Below, piece after piece: positions 11,890-22,894 of a DNA stretch of 64,000 nucleotides; the stretch's first letter is position 1, and every line of letters begins with the position of its first letter. A model generated the notes under the pieces. The model was not told the origin of the DNA. It searched no databases and saw only the letters and a program-made list of their open reading frames with translations. This stretch comes from Datisca glomerata (taxonomy: Eukaryota > Streptophyta > Magnoliopsida > Cucurbitales > Datiscaceae): NCBI GenBank assembly GCA_003255025.1, contig QANY01013145.1:284719-348718 (forward strand), in the 5' to 3' direction. The translations under genes were made by a program, and so were the position numbers.

Positions 11890-12840
11890 CATTATTCTTA
11901 ATGGGCCATATGATTTTATATGTCTTAATGTAGCTAGAATGAGCAATCGAAAGAATGTTATTAGTGATCCAAGGGGGAAAAATAGAGTTTATAAGCTCCT
12001 TGTTCCAACATGAGTAGCTACAGGTAAAAATATCTGAGACATAACGAAGATTTGGAACTCAAAAGTCTAGAATCTTAGGAAAATCAGGAACCCAATTATC
12101 ACTCCAAATATTCACACCGGTTCCATCACCAAATCTCCAATAGGAATAGGTTTTAGAAATTTATTTACCTTGCCAAAGACTCTTCCTTCACCAAGAACTA
12201 GACCTACCAATTTTTGCTTCTACAAAAGAACAATTAGGGGCATAAAAACTTTTAAGAAGTCTGGCACAAAGACTATTTTGATTATTCTGAATAAACCATG
12301 CTTGCTTAGCTAAATGGGATAAGTTAAAGAGTTCTGAATCCCTAAAGCCAAGTGCCCCAAATTCCTTACTATTAGTCAGTTTTTTACTAGAAGCCTAGCT
12401 TATCCCAACACCTTCTGCTCCCCTAGACCACCAAAATCTCATAATAGCAGCTTGTAGGCTAAGGCAAATTTTCTTAGGCAATTTAAAAGTAGGCATAATA
12501 TAGTTAGATAAAGCTCGTGCAATTGATTTTAAAAGAATTTTCTTGCCCTCTAGGGATAACAAATTAGCCTGCCACAAAGTGCCTTTTTCAATTCCTTCCA
12601 ATAAAAGGGCGTAAATATCAGCTTTGGATTTCCCTCAATCAACCGGAAAGCCCGAATAGGATTCATTACTGAAAATCCTAGAGACTTCATCTTTCCTACA
12701 AGCAGAAACATTACCACTAAAGAAAAGACTCCTCTTGTCCAAGGTTACTTTCTGTCTTATTGCATTGTAATATTTCTTAATGTAAATATTAAAATTACTA
12801 CAAGATTTAGAGTTCACATCCGTCATGAGAAACAATCATC
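11890..12840 (-). pseudogene. LINE ORF2 reverse transcriptase C-terminal part
   Basis: Minus strand. VTLDKRSLFFSGNVS (12635-12835), then WQANLLSLEGKKILLKSIAR and AIMRFWWSRG (12395-12601), is the post-YADD part of L1-like RT. It continues into a WRFGDGTGVNIWSDNWVPDF segment near 12050-12160, the linker before the zf-RVT domain. Frames are broken. The catalytic RT core lies upstream of the fragment and is absent. Confidence 0.8.
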
Positions 12841-12876
12841 AACAAAGAAAAGAGGAGAAATAGGAGGCTTCCTTAA

Positions 12877-13212
12877 ATGGCAGGATGTTCAGGTAATCGA
12901 GAGAAGTGTGATGGTCTTAGTCTTGTTGAGTCTGCAAGTTCTCAGGATACAACGAATATGGTGGACGTGCTTTGGCAAATGGACCAGGAAGGTGTAGATT
13001 TTGAATATAAATGCAATTTGTGCAAGAGTTTGGCTTGGGATAGAGTATTTTTTACTATCCCGGGTATGCCTCATGCAATTACATGGAATTTCATTTCCCT
13101 CTTGATCCTCTCTGCAAATATAAAATATATTTACTTCTATTTTGTACAATTACCTACATCTCTGTTTTTAGATCCCAAGTGCTTGCGTCGCTCATCACAA
13201 GCAAGGACTTGA
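12877..13212 (+). other. Unrecognised 111-codon open frame
   Basis: An uninterrupted frame starts MAGCSGNREKCDGLSL and includes EYKCNLCKSLAWDRVFF. I do not recognise a family. The first 70 residues look less AT-biased than the surroundings and the tail is low-complexity. The reading ends at a GT-like position near 13063, so it could be an exon captured from a host gene or simply chance. Confidence 0.2.
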
Positions 13213-14085
13213 ATGCGTTTTCTTTTATAGTAACAAGGGCTTGAATGTATTGGATAGATTTTTGTTTATTGAAGTGTTGAACATGTCTAGGATTATTTAC
13301 CTTTCCTGCTACTATTTTGGTGTTTAAACATTAGAATTTATTAATATCTTATCATTGATATTCTTTTAATTGTATATTGAGAAATGGCTTATACATGAGA
13401 TAATCTTGTTGTTTCCAAGCGTATTTGCCATTTTTTCATTGTACATAGTGAAGTGGCTTTTTCAAGTTTTGATGAATTTGCCCAGCTTGATTCTTTGACA
13501 TTTTAAGTACATATTTGATATATAGATGGATCTCATATTTTTAATTCTTGATATATAAATCAGCTCAACCTATTGTCATGATGACTTGTTAAATAAGATC
13601 AGTTAGTTTAATCATTCTTTTAGTACTAAATGAGCTAGCTTAGAATTATTTTAACCAGTCTTAAGGAATGTGCTTCTTAGATGTTTTGTAGTTATTTTTT
13701 TTTGGTTCTGCTCTTTGTTTGTAAATGTCTTATTTTTCTAGATGGTTTAAAAATCTGCAGTTACAATTATACTTCAAAACAAAGTTAACAGAAACAAACA
13801 AGCCACATGTTACCTCGACATCAGTTTCTGAAGCTTCATAATTATAATAATTCTCTTACGATATTACTTTTGCTTTTTCTATGTAAAAATCAAGATGTAT
13901 TTGTCATTTGAGGCTATGTTTTTTAGCGGACAATAGTTTGTAACAATTTTGAGTAATAAAATAAAAAGTTATGTGATGTTATTATTTTTTTGATATTTTG
14001 TCAAAAATATTATTTTCTAAGTTTGTACAATGGAAAAAAATAAGTAACATAAGAAAATTTATAATAACAAGATGTTACGTATCAT
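13213..14085. other. AT-rich stretch, no gene recognised
   Basis: No open frame, splice pattern or element terminus that I can support. It probably belongs to the interior of the CACTA-like element that ends at 14533. Confidence 0.4.
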
Positions 14086-14533
14086 ATAGTATAAAAATGC
14101 TTTGAAAAGTCTTTGACAACGTTTAAAAAATGTTATGGTAAGTTTTTATTTAGTTTATAAATGCTATCATTTGTCTACCATACCATTGAAAAAACGTTGT
14201 GGTAAGGCTGTCATAGCATTAGAAAAATGCATGGTAGGTCTGCCAAGCGTTGAAAAAATGTTATGGTAGATCTTTAACAGCAATGAAAAACGCTATGGTA
14301 GGTCTACCATAACGTTTAAAAATGCTATGATAGGTCTACCATTGCGTTTAAAAAATGTTGTGGCAGGTCAACCATAGCGTTGAGAAAACGCTATAACGGT
14401 GTTTTAATAGCGGTGAAAAACGTTATGGTAGGATCGGACTTTTAATAACGTTGACAAACATAGCATTTAGAAAATACTATGAAAAACTATGCTAGCCTTT
14501 TTTACCGTTGTCGTAGCGTTTTTTATTGTATTG
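14086..14533 (+). mobile_element. CACTA-type transposon end, copy B
   Basis: About ten degenerate units of the type CATAGCGTTGAAAAAATGCTATGGTAGG (given in part), in both orientations, lead to a terminus ATTGTATTG at 14533, a mutated form of TTGTTGTAGTG. The last 180 bases match copy A (8730-8913), and the same LINE fragment follows. Copy B has more of the subterminal array than copy A. Confidence 0.65.
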
Positions 14534-15344
14534 ACTTATCGATAGTCCATCCAATCTTTCCCGGATGACATCGCTCCCTTGCCTACCATTTCTCCAAATG
14601 AAGAAGTTACCATTAGCATGCACATCTAATAAGTCACAAGATTCGATAAAAGAATTAAACCCCCTAACCCTAGAAAAGTCAAAACCATTACCCCCATCCT
14701 TTTCATCCATACTTGACATGTCATCAAAATCACCAGCAAAGGTTTAGAGCTGCCTTGATTAGAGGTACTTAGAATCTCAAATTGTTGCCATCTATCTCTT
14801 AACTCCTTATACCCATAAAAGAAAGTAATTATACCCTAACCTTCCCACATAAATCAATAATGTTACTAGTATTAGAGATACTTTTAATATTGATATCATA
14901 TTTCTAACACATAATCATCCACCGACAGACCCAAAGGCTCCCCGACATGAGATTGATCAAATTTCCATTTCTTAATCAAAATTTTGGCTTATCAAGTCTC
15001 CATTTTTCAAGTTTTTGTTTCTATTAAATTGCTGTACTTTAAGTGGATGATTTCATCCTTAAGTGTTTGAATTGTAAGGTTATTGCCCATCCCCTAACAA
15101 TTCCAAACAATGTTACTCATTGCTTCTCGGATGACTTATCTAAGTAAGCCATCCTTGAACCATTATCAAAAAATAAAATCGGATTAGAAGAGCCTAAAGA
15201 TAGGATTTCATGAACACTTAATTCCTCCATCATTCCTTCTGTTTCCACCTCCATTACTTGTTCCACTTGAAATGATAATATTTTAGATACTTGGTCACTC
15301 GACCAATCTGGAGGTAAGATTTGAATCCCAATAACAATAATCAA
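14534..15344 (-). pseudogene. LINE endonuclease fragment, copy B
   Basis: Minus strand. The endonuclease block reads SCDLLDVHANGNFFIWRNGR and GSDVIRERLDGLS (14492-14719). Before it, in broken frames, come NLTIQTLKDEI-type and SNTSNIIDLCG-type pieces of the ORF2 N terminus. At 15117-15344 a short frame (LPPDWSSDQVSKILSF) may be the end of ORF1 or the spacer. It parallels copy A from 14534 to about 15111. Confidence 0.75.
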
Positions 15345-15479
15345 AACTTATTTATGATACTTGAGAATTAGCTTCATATATCTTTTTAAAACCAACAAAT
15401 TCCCATTGAAACTCCAGGAGCATTTTATTTCAATCCTCTAAACTTTTTTTTCATCCTTTAATTCAAACAGGAATATGTT

Positions 15480-15840
15480 ATTCCCCATGACTTTAATCTC
15501 CATGCTTCCCTCTATTCCCCAACTTTCCCGGAAAAATGGTGCATTGGTAATGGACTATCTATAACCATTTGTGAGGATATATGGTTGTTTAATGGAAGAA
15601 GCCTGGAGGACTTCAAATCTGATGGTTTCAGTTTGCTAGCTGATCTAATATATGATTTTAAGTCGGATATATGTAAACTTAACCCACTCTTCCCTCCTTG
15701 GATTAAAAGAGATCTGTTTAATTCCTATATCTAATTCTTGTGCTTAAAATAGACAGATATGGCCTTTTACTAAAGATGCGATCTTCTATGTAAAGGCTTG
15801 TTATCATGCTATCCATAAGGAGAAATTGGTCGATAGAGGT
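15480..15840 (+). pseudogene. LINE ORF2 3' half, first part
   Basis: Plus strand. KWCIGNGLSITICEDIWLFN, then LNPLFPPWIKRDLFN and WPFTKDAIFYVKACYHAIHK, is the L1-like linker and start of the zf-RVT region, with frame changes near 15720-15760. It stops at the insertion point of the LTR retrotransposon and resumes at 22895 with PPFRVLINDKFW, so the two parts were once one LINE. Confidence 0.75.
15836..15840. repeat. Target-site duplication GAGGT (left)
   Basis: GAGGT before the LTR retrotransposon at 15841 is repeated exactly at 22895-22899, directly after its other end. Confidence 0.8.
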
Positions 15841-16533
15841 TGTTGAACCCGAAAACATCAACAATACTAATACTTGTCTTCCTTGCTAAATATGATCGTC
15901 ATCCTGGCCGGGCATCTGCAAAACACAAACAATGAAAAGGTTAGGAGAAACCGGGGTGGGGGGGGGGGGTTGCCTCGCCTAAGTCAATATATGGACATTA
16001 TTTTGACATGGTTTCCTTAGTGGAGAAATGGCCTACCTTTTCCTCGAGTAGATGTAGGTATTTTTATTTGAGGCCTTGCTAGAGGAGGCGTGTGGAGGAA
16101 GCCTTGAGAGTGTGTTGAGGAAGCTTCTTGGGACACGAGGCTTGTCCTTGATTGGACAGGAGGCAGGAAACGTTTGACATAAAATGATGGGCATTAAATG
16201 TTGACATGCATTCAAAGTGACCAGACGGAGGAGTGCTATTATGACATTTTGCCGTGTCCTTCAGGCCTATGGGAAAACACTACCTAGGATGTTAATCTCA
16301 GCAGATAATGATGATATTGGTGCTCGAGGTTATCTGAGCTCCTTTCAGGGTCTTTTCTCTTATCATCCTTCATGTTTTAAGGCTGGTACATCCCAGACTC
16401 TTCGGTCTGACCAGTCAAAGTCGATCTCCTCCCTCTAGGTGTTCAGTCTTTGGAACTCCCTTCCAGAGTAACCTTCTCAGCGCAGTATGACATGCTTTTT
16501 TATGTTACTGGTGGTCAAAAAACACTTATAACA
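15841..16533 (-). repeat. 3' LTR of the LARD-like element
   Basis: Begins TGTTGAACCC and ends CTTATAACA on the plus strand, 693 bp, similar throughout to 22182-22894. It contains a run of about 11 G near 15960. Small open frames here are not supported as genes. Confidence 0.85.
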
Positions 16534-16548
16534 GTTGCCCCCACTCAA
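16534..16548 (-). promoter_or_regulatory. Polypurine-like tract of the LARD-like element
   Basis: On the minus strand, TTGAGTGGGGGCAAC lies directly before the LTR start, where a plus-strand primer is expected. The match to a purine tract is imperfect. Confidence 0.5.
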
Positions 16549-17548
16549 GGACTTGGGTGGCTTTACTCGCCCAGGTCCGAAGACTCATTTTTATAAACTT
16601 CTCATTTGAGTTACGCCTGTTCATTTTTGTCATGACTTATGTGCCCATCGTTTCACCTCTTTCGTGATTTAAGGCCATTAATCTCCTTAGGAATGAAAAC
16701 ATTAATGGTGCGTGGGTGGGCGTAAAAGAGCCCGTGTCTTTGATGTACCGCTTCATTCCTAACATGTCGTTTAAACGACGTTTAGTCTTTTGAAATCTCT
16801 TCTTGGTCCGCGAAATGGTCGATTATTGAGGCGTAGGATAGCCTTAACGGTCACCATCATGGCCCTCTTTAATGCCCCTTAAATGAGTAGTTCCCTTCTT
16901 CTAGGCCTATAGATATGTGGTTTCCCTTCTCATTTCCTTCATCCTCGCCTTTTTTTATAGAATTGAAACTTTTATTCTTGCCCTTATTGCTTCTTTATTC
17001 CTTGGGAAAATAGTGATCCTTCCCCTTTTGGGATCTCTTCCGTTGGGGGACTTCCTCCCGGGATCCTCTCTGCTTTCTTTTTCGCAGGTGTCATTTCCCT
17101 TTTTGTCGTCTTTTAAATGTAGTGCCTCAAAGTTGTTGAAGTTCCATTCGTGGTGATTTTCTTACCATCGAAAAACCTGTGTAATGAACCATCTGTCTGC
17201 ATTTGTTACCGGCTTATAGTTGCAAAACCCCTTTATCGTGAAACCTTATCCTGCAAAAAAGGCTTGTAGCCTAGCCGGTAACCTTGACATTTGATCCATA
17301 ATGGAGCACCTTTACCGACGACAATCCATCTCATTCCTTTCACATCATCATTCCCTTATTTTACCGCCTCTATCCTTTCGGACTTTCATCAACTTGCTTC
17401 AGCAAGCCTTAGAGTGGGTAAAGTATCCCTTCCACTCGCATCCTTTAGGATCATCTCGAATTTGGGCATGTTGGCTTCCTTCCTTGCTCACCTTGTGGGA
17501 GAAGTTGAGGACTTTTTCATCCACCGCTCGGAAATGGTGTGATGCCTG

Positions 17549-18680
17549 TGGGTTGAGTTCCCTTTTTGGCTCGGCTTGGCGTGGCGTGATCCTGAATCCT
17601 TGGTCGAAAAATGACCGGAGCTCTCGAGACCTCTAAAAGAGTTGAAGAAATATATGGAAACCCGTCACCACTGGCCCCGGCGTGGGAGGGGGTCTTTTAT
17701 TTTTAAGTTATTTTGAGAAGGGGGTTAGCCCTCTACCTGAGGAGGAAATCTTTCATTTGCTTGTAATTGTAATCGTTTCTCCTTCTTAGTGAGAATGAAC
17801 TTTCCTAATATGTGGTCCTTCTTTTGGCTCTACTCTTGTTTATTACCTTTATCATAACTTTTTGTAGTCATACGAGTTGTGCTTTAGTAATAAACATTCC
17901 TAAAGTAGGTAAACTTTTACTTTTACCTTAGTTGAGCCTGGTCTGGATGAGACCTTAAGCCTCCTTTTGTTCCTGCTTCTTTATTGCTATGAATTATGAA
18001 TGTTCTAAGTATTAATTCATGCTGGCCTGAGTTGTGGGGTCGATCTTACCCTAAGCTCGAGTGGGCCCCAAGATGGACTTGTCCTTCCTTTTGGGCTGCC
18101 CCCTCTAAAGGAGGTCGGGGGTCGTACCAACTTGTCATAACCTTTATAAAGTCTGCATGCTCCCATTTAGGAGGTATGGTCAGGCGAACCTACCTTAATT
18201 TAGGAGTTTACCTTTTGTCGTTTACTCAAGCATACCTTCTCTTGGTTGAGCTTTTTCATGATCTGGCAATTTAGAAAGCAATCCTTATTATTTTCGTCAG
18301 GTACCCGGTCAGAGGACCTCCTTTGATGACTATCCAAGCATGCATGCTCTAGATAAACCCTTGTTCTGTTCGACAAGCTAAAGTGTTCGGCATATATTTC
18401 TTCCTCTTAATTTTAACCAGGCATTCCTGCTCGGAGTAGGGCATCGTTCTTGTCTGGCGAGCTGGAGTGCTTAGTAGACATCTCTCACCTTGATGTCTAG
18501 CCAGGCGTGTTTGCTCTGGCTACACCCTTGATCTCATCTGACGAGCTAGGGTGCTTGACAGGCATCACTTTTTACCTTGATGTCTAGCTAGGCGTGCCTG
18601 CTCTGGCTAGACCATTGATCTCATCCAACGAGCTAGGGCGCTTAGCAGACATCACTTTTTACCTTGATGTCATGTTTCTC
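17549..18680. repeat. Direct duplication inside the LARD-like element, unit 1
   Basis: The block starting GTGGGTTGAGTTCCC at 17549 recurs from 18681 onward. The part 17591-17945 matches 19645-20020 closely, after the inserted TIR element. A stretch of unit 1 (about 17950-18400) has no match in unit 2. Together they look like an old tandem duplication of about 1.1 kb. Confidence 0.65.
18400..18680. repeat. Tandem repeats of about 80-95 bp (first block)
   Basis: Units contain CCTTGATGTCTAGCCAGGCG, then CTGCTCTGGCTAGAC and a GACGAGCTAGGGTGCTTG-like stretch. About three copies lie here, and related units recur at 20030-20350. They are imperfect and non-coding. Confidence 0.7.
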
Positions 18681-18703
18681 GTGGGTTGAGTTTCCTTTTG
18701 GCT

Positions 18704-18712
18704 CGACTTGGC
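18704..18712. repeat. 9-bp target duplication CGACTTGGC (left)
   Basis: CGACTTGGC at 18704-18712 corresponds to CGACTTAGC at 19609-19617, with one mismatch, flanking the inserted TIR element. Confidence 0.6.
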
Positions 18713-19608
18713 AAGGTTGTCAGGAGTGCAATCCGAATCGTACGATCCTACGATCCTCTAAGGGGCCAGCGATTTGGATGGCGTACTATAGTAGTATTTT
18801 AGTTAGATCGTGTCAGAATCACAATCCGGATCGTATGATCCAACGATCCCACCAATCCTACTTTTTTACTTTATTAACAAAATAGTTATAAAGGTGGTGT
18901 TGATGGTGAGATTTAAACTCTTACACCGATGGTTTACCTATGACCATTTAATCATTGAACCAACTATACTTATGTAACAAAAATGAATATATTTTATATT
19001 TAATTAAATATTTGACTATTTTTTATGACATTTCAATTTATCTATTTTTGACTACACCTCTTAAAGTTATCAAAATTAGAACGAATTTCGTCACCACTAT
19101 TTTATTATATTTAGACATTAATTTTGATATTGTTACAAACTTATTAAATTTTAACTTATAAATCAAACAATCTCAAATCTAATGTATTATAATAATAATT
19201 TCAACATATTTAATCAATAGTTATCTTTACATGTTTATTTATTTATCTCTTATAGTTTGAAACAACAATTATGTGAAGTTTACTAAGTTTACTTGTCTTG
19301 AACTTTTTTATATGAAATTTCTTTTTTCAAAACTTAAAAGTATGAGGACTCTACTGAATATTATGTTATTTTAGAATACTTGGTGTTATTTTTATTTAAT
19401 AGGTAGATTACTTGGTGTTATATAATCATTTTCTTCAATACATTGAAGCATCACTAGCATAGATCTACTTTTTACTAATAAACTATTTAAGAATTCGTGT
19501 GATCTCATGATCCTCGATCCGATCCTACGATCCTCGATCTGATCCTACGATCCTTGATTCTATACCCTTCTACTGATATTAGGTATGATTGCGATCCTAA
19601 CAACCTTA
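18713..19608. mobile_element. 896-bp TIR element, probably MULE-type, non-autonomous
   Basis: The left end AAGGTTGTCAGGAGTGCAATC is matched in inverted form at the right end (TAAGGTTGTTAGGATCGCAA on the other strand). Copies of GATCCTACGATCC follow inside both ends. It splits a duplicated block of the host LTR element and is flanked by a 9-bp near-perfect duplication, the usual size for Mutator-like elements. The interior is AT-rich and non-coding, so it could be a MITE-like derivative. Confidence 0.65.
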
Positions 19609-19639
19609 CGACTTAGCTTGGGCACCAAAACCAAGTCAT

Positions 19640-20030
19640 CATGATCTTGAATCCTTGGCCGAAAAATGACCGGAGCTCTCAAGACCTCTGGAAGAGTTCA
19701 AGAAATCTATGGAAACCCTGCGGCCACTAGCCCCAACTTGGGGGGGGTATTCTATTTTTAAGTTATCCTGAGGAGGGCGTTATCCAACTACCTAAGGAGG
19801 ATATCTTTGTAATTTTTTTTCATTTGCTTGTATTTGTAATCATTTCTCATTATTAATAATGAGAACGAACTTTCTTAATCTCTGGCTCCTTCTTTTTTCT
19901 CTGCAATTGTTTATTTCCTTTGTCGTAACATTTCATAGTCGTACGAGCTATGATTTAGTAATAAACATTCCTCAAGTAGGCAAGGTTTTAATTTTACCTT
20001 AGTCAAGCCTGGTCTGACAAGCTTGGTCTG
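19640..20030. repeat. Direct duplication inside the LARD-like element, unit 2
   Basis: Starts CTTGAATCCTTGGCCGAAAA and matches 17591-17945 to the end of the TTTACCTTAGT stretch, with scattered substitutions and small indels. Confidence 0.7.
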
Positions 20031-20350
20031 ATGAGCTCGGGTGCTTGACAGACATCACTTTTTATCGTGATGTCTAGTCAAGCATGTCTTCTCTGGCTAT
20101 ACCTTTGATCCTTTGGCGAGATAGGGTGCTCGACAGACATCACTTTATATTTTAATGTCTAGCCAGGCGTGCCTACTCTTACTAGACCCTTGATCTCATC
20201 TGGCGAGTTAGAGTACTCGACAAACATCACCTCTTAATCTCGACTGGTAGGATATAGTGTCGCACCAGTCATCACTTCTTACCTTGATGTCAAGCTAGGC
20301 GTGTCTGCTCAGGCTAGACCCTTGATCCTGTCTGGTGAGTTATGGTGCTC
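20030..20350. repeat. Tandem repeats of about 80-95 bp (second block)
   Basis: Same unit type as at 18400-18680: CATCACTTTTTACC-like, TGATGTCTAG, CCTTGATC-TCTGGCGAG and GGGTGCTCGACAG pieces. The end grades into the 46-bp array. Confidence 0.65.
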
Positions 20351-20760
20351 GGCAGGCAGCATCTTTTAGTCCCGACTGATGGGCTAGAGTGTCTTACTAG
20401 TCATCACTTTTTAATCTTGACTGATGGGTTAGAGTATTATTTCATATTGGTGGGCTAGAATACTACACCAGTCATCACATTTTAATCATGACTGGTGGGC
20501 TAGAGTCATGCATCCAGTCATCATATTTTAATCCCGACTAGTGGGCCAAAGTGTCACACTAGTCATCATTTTTTAATCCTGACTGGTGTGCTACAGTACC
20601 GCACCAATCATTACTTTTTAATCATAACTAGTAGGCTAGAGTATCGTACCAATCATCACTTTTTAATCCTGATTTGGTGGGCTAGAGTGCTGAACGAGTC
20701 ATCACTTTCTAATCTCGACTGGTGGGTTAGAGTGTCGCACCAGTCATAACTTTTTAATGC
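20350..20760. repeat. Tandem array of about 46-bp units
   Basis: About nine units of the pattern CACTTTTTAATC, GACTGGTGGGCTAGAGT, CACCAGTCAT, spaced 44-48 bp apart. Divergence between units is moderate. Amplified short repeats in the non-coding part are known from Tat-lineage elements such as Retand. Confidence 0.75.
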
Positions 20761-21495
20761 TTTGTGGCACTTTGTGGAAGAGTCAATTTTCTCATTTTAT
20801 TTGACAAATGTCACTAAGTACACGATCTCTATTGTCTGTAGCGCCTTGGCGTTGGTTGTTTAAAAATGGAGACCGCTGGTTGCTCTGACTAGGGGGAAGC
20901 TGAGGTGGAGAATTGAAGACGGCCGAGCTTTTTATTTCCCAAGCTACTGCACTTCATTTCTTGTTGGAGCTTAGTGCATGCTTCTTTCTAACTTCATCTT
21001 TGCCATAATTGCGGGATGCTCTGAGCTCTACATTCTACTCGGGAGTAAATGTTAACCTGTCCTGAGTCATTTCTTCAAGTTTTTCTTTGATGTTTCTCTT
21101 CAGGCAGTTCGCCGTTCATGGGTTCCTTCATTCTCGTTACTGTCCTTATCCTCTCAGTAGGGCTTCAGGTTCTGCCTTGTCTTGCAAGCCAGCGTAGTGA
21201 TATAAGGAGAACGACTAACCACCCTGGTTGTTCAAGTTCTGCTTTAGACTGCTATTGAGGCAGTTTTCTATTCATGGGTCCTTCATTATTGTGGTCATCC
21301 TTATTTTCTCAATGGGGCTTCAGGTTCTAACTTGGCTTGCAAGCCAGCAAAGTGATGTTGGGTGTGATAGCCAGGGAATGCCTATTGTGGAGGATTGATG
21401 CAAGGTTATGTATTTCAACTAGGAATGACCCCTAGCCCGTTTATTCGTGCCATGTGGCTTTCATTTGAGCGAGAGTCTTGCAAAATTGTTAGTGG

Positions 21496-21994
21496 CTAAA
21501 AGGACACCAAGGAGTTAGATGGAGGTTGTCCTGCTGATACTTTCATCCATCTTCCGCAGCTTCTCACATATTGCCCCCAAAGGTCCATTAGTAGTCCCTG
21601 CCTTCGTTCTCCTTCTCCATCTGGCGACCTAATGTTCTGTCGAAAGCTCACCCAGGGTGGTTTTCTGGGATGTTCTCCTTTTGAACCCTTCCCATTACTC
21701 TGATCTTCCCCTTGCTTTCTTGGGATGACTCCAATCAGAACCTCTACCATTTAAAGGGGAGCTTGGCAATCCGAAGCCTGGTTTCGCTCTAGTCCCAGTT
21801 TCCTTGAGAGGTGGCATTTTCTCTGGGGAAAGGCATTGCCTCGTCATTTCCTGGATAGTATTCCCCCAAGGTTCCCCAAGTACGTGATGACTTCGACGGT
21901 GAGCCTTTAAGTCGTGGGGGAGGATCATTCCCGTGCAAGAGATCAATACTATTTGAGCAGCGAATAACACGTCTTTCCTCCCTCTCCTGGCCAC
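21496..21994 (-). other. Two overlapping open frames after the PBS, possible gag remnant
   Basis: Minus strand, in the leader position of the LARD-like element. One frame (21695-21994) starts MARRGRKDVLF, the next (21496-21750) MVEVLIGVIPRKQ. Both are basic and rich in Pro and Gly. I do not recognise a gag domain, and the position is the main argument; chance frames are equally possible. Confidence 0.2.
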
Positions 21995-22160
21995 CTTAGA
22001 GGTTACCGCCTTATGACAGTAGATGATTCTTCTCTTGGCGAGGAGAAGGGTGGATCTCCCCCTTCATCTTGGACTTCATCGGCATGGGGTATGAGATTCA
22101 TCCTCTCTTTGTGGGAGAGAAAGGGTTTCAAGTACTTTAAATAATAATGATTTTATTATT

Positions 22161-22181
22161 GTTCCCACAAAGTGCGCCAAC
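22161..22181 (-). promoter_or_regulatory. Primer-binding-site-like sequence of the LARD-like element
   Basis: On the minus strand, GTTGGCGCACTTTGTGGGAA follows the 5' LTR directly. It resembles the TTGGCGCCGTCTGTGGGAA-type sequence found after the 5' LTR of many plant gypsy elements. Confidence 0.6.
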
Positions 22182-22894
22182 TGTTGAAGCCGAAAATCTC
22201 AACAGTATTGATACTTGTCTTCCTTGCTGAGTATGATCGTCCTCAACTGTTGAAGTTGAAAATCTCAACAGTATTGATACTTGTCTTCCTTACTAAATAT
22301 CATCATCCTCCTGGTCGGGGATCTGCAAAACACAAATAAAAAACTCGAAGACGAGTAGAAGCAGGGGTAATTTCCTAGCCTAAAGGTCTCCGATGTCTAA
22401 TTCATTATTCTGACATTATTTTGACATAGTTTCCTTGCGGAGAAATGGCCTACCTTTTCCTCGAGTAAACGAGGGTATTTATACCTCAGGCCTTGCTGGA
22501 GGAGGCGTGTCGAGGAAGCCTTGGGAGTGTACTGGGGAATCTTCTTAGGACACGAGGTATGTCCTTGATTTGATAGGAGGAAGGCGACGTTTGACATAAA
22601 GTGATGGGGTATTAAATGTTGACATGAGTTTTAAGTGATCGGGGGCTATTCTGATGCTCGACGAATAATGATGACATTGCTACTCGGGGTTATCTGAGCT
22701 CCTTTCAGAGGCTTTACTCTTGTCGTCCTTCATGTGCTAAGGTCGGTGCATCCCGAGCCTCTTCAGTCTGACTAGGCAAGGTCAGGCTCCTCCTTCTAGG
22801 TGGTCGGGCTTTGGAACTCTCTCCTAGAGTGATATTCTCAAGGCAGTATGACATGTGTTGCTGTGTTATCGATGGTCAGAAAACACCTATAATA
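22182..22894 (-). repeat. 5' LTR of the LARD-like element
   Basis: 713 bp, similar to 15841-16533. It differs by a tandem duplication of its first 67 bases (22182-22248 and again from 22249) and ends CCTATAATA instead of CTTATAACA. Confidence 0.85.

Larger units (their letters stand above)
15841..22894 (-). mobile_element. Non-coding LTR retrotransposon (LARD-like) with TSD
   Basis: Two similar terminal repeats (15841-16533 and 22182-22894) flank 5.6 kb, and the whole is bordered by GAGGT on both sides. The order PBS-like sequence next to the right LTR and purine tract next to the left LTR shows minus orientation. I find no RT, integrase or protease. The interior holds duplicated blocks, short tandem repeats and an inserted 896-bp TIR element. 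The PBS resembles that of Tat-lineage gypsy elements, so it may be a non-autonomous Tat relative. It lies within a plus-strand LINE. Confidence 0.85.

Noticed and set aside
18300..20760. Regular repeats as a CRISPR array
   Set aside because: Units are imperfect, directly adjoining and without unique spacers, and the DNA is plant nuclear.
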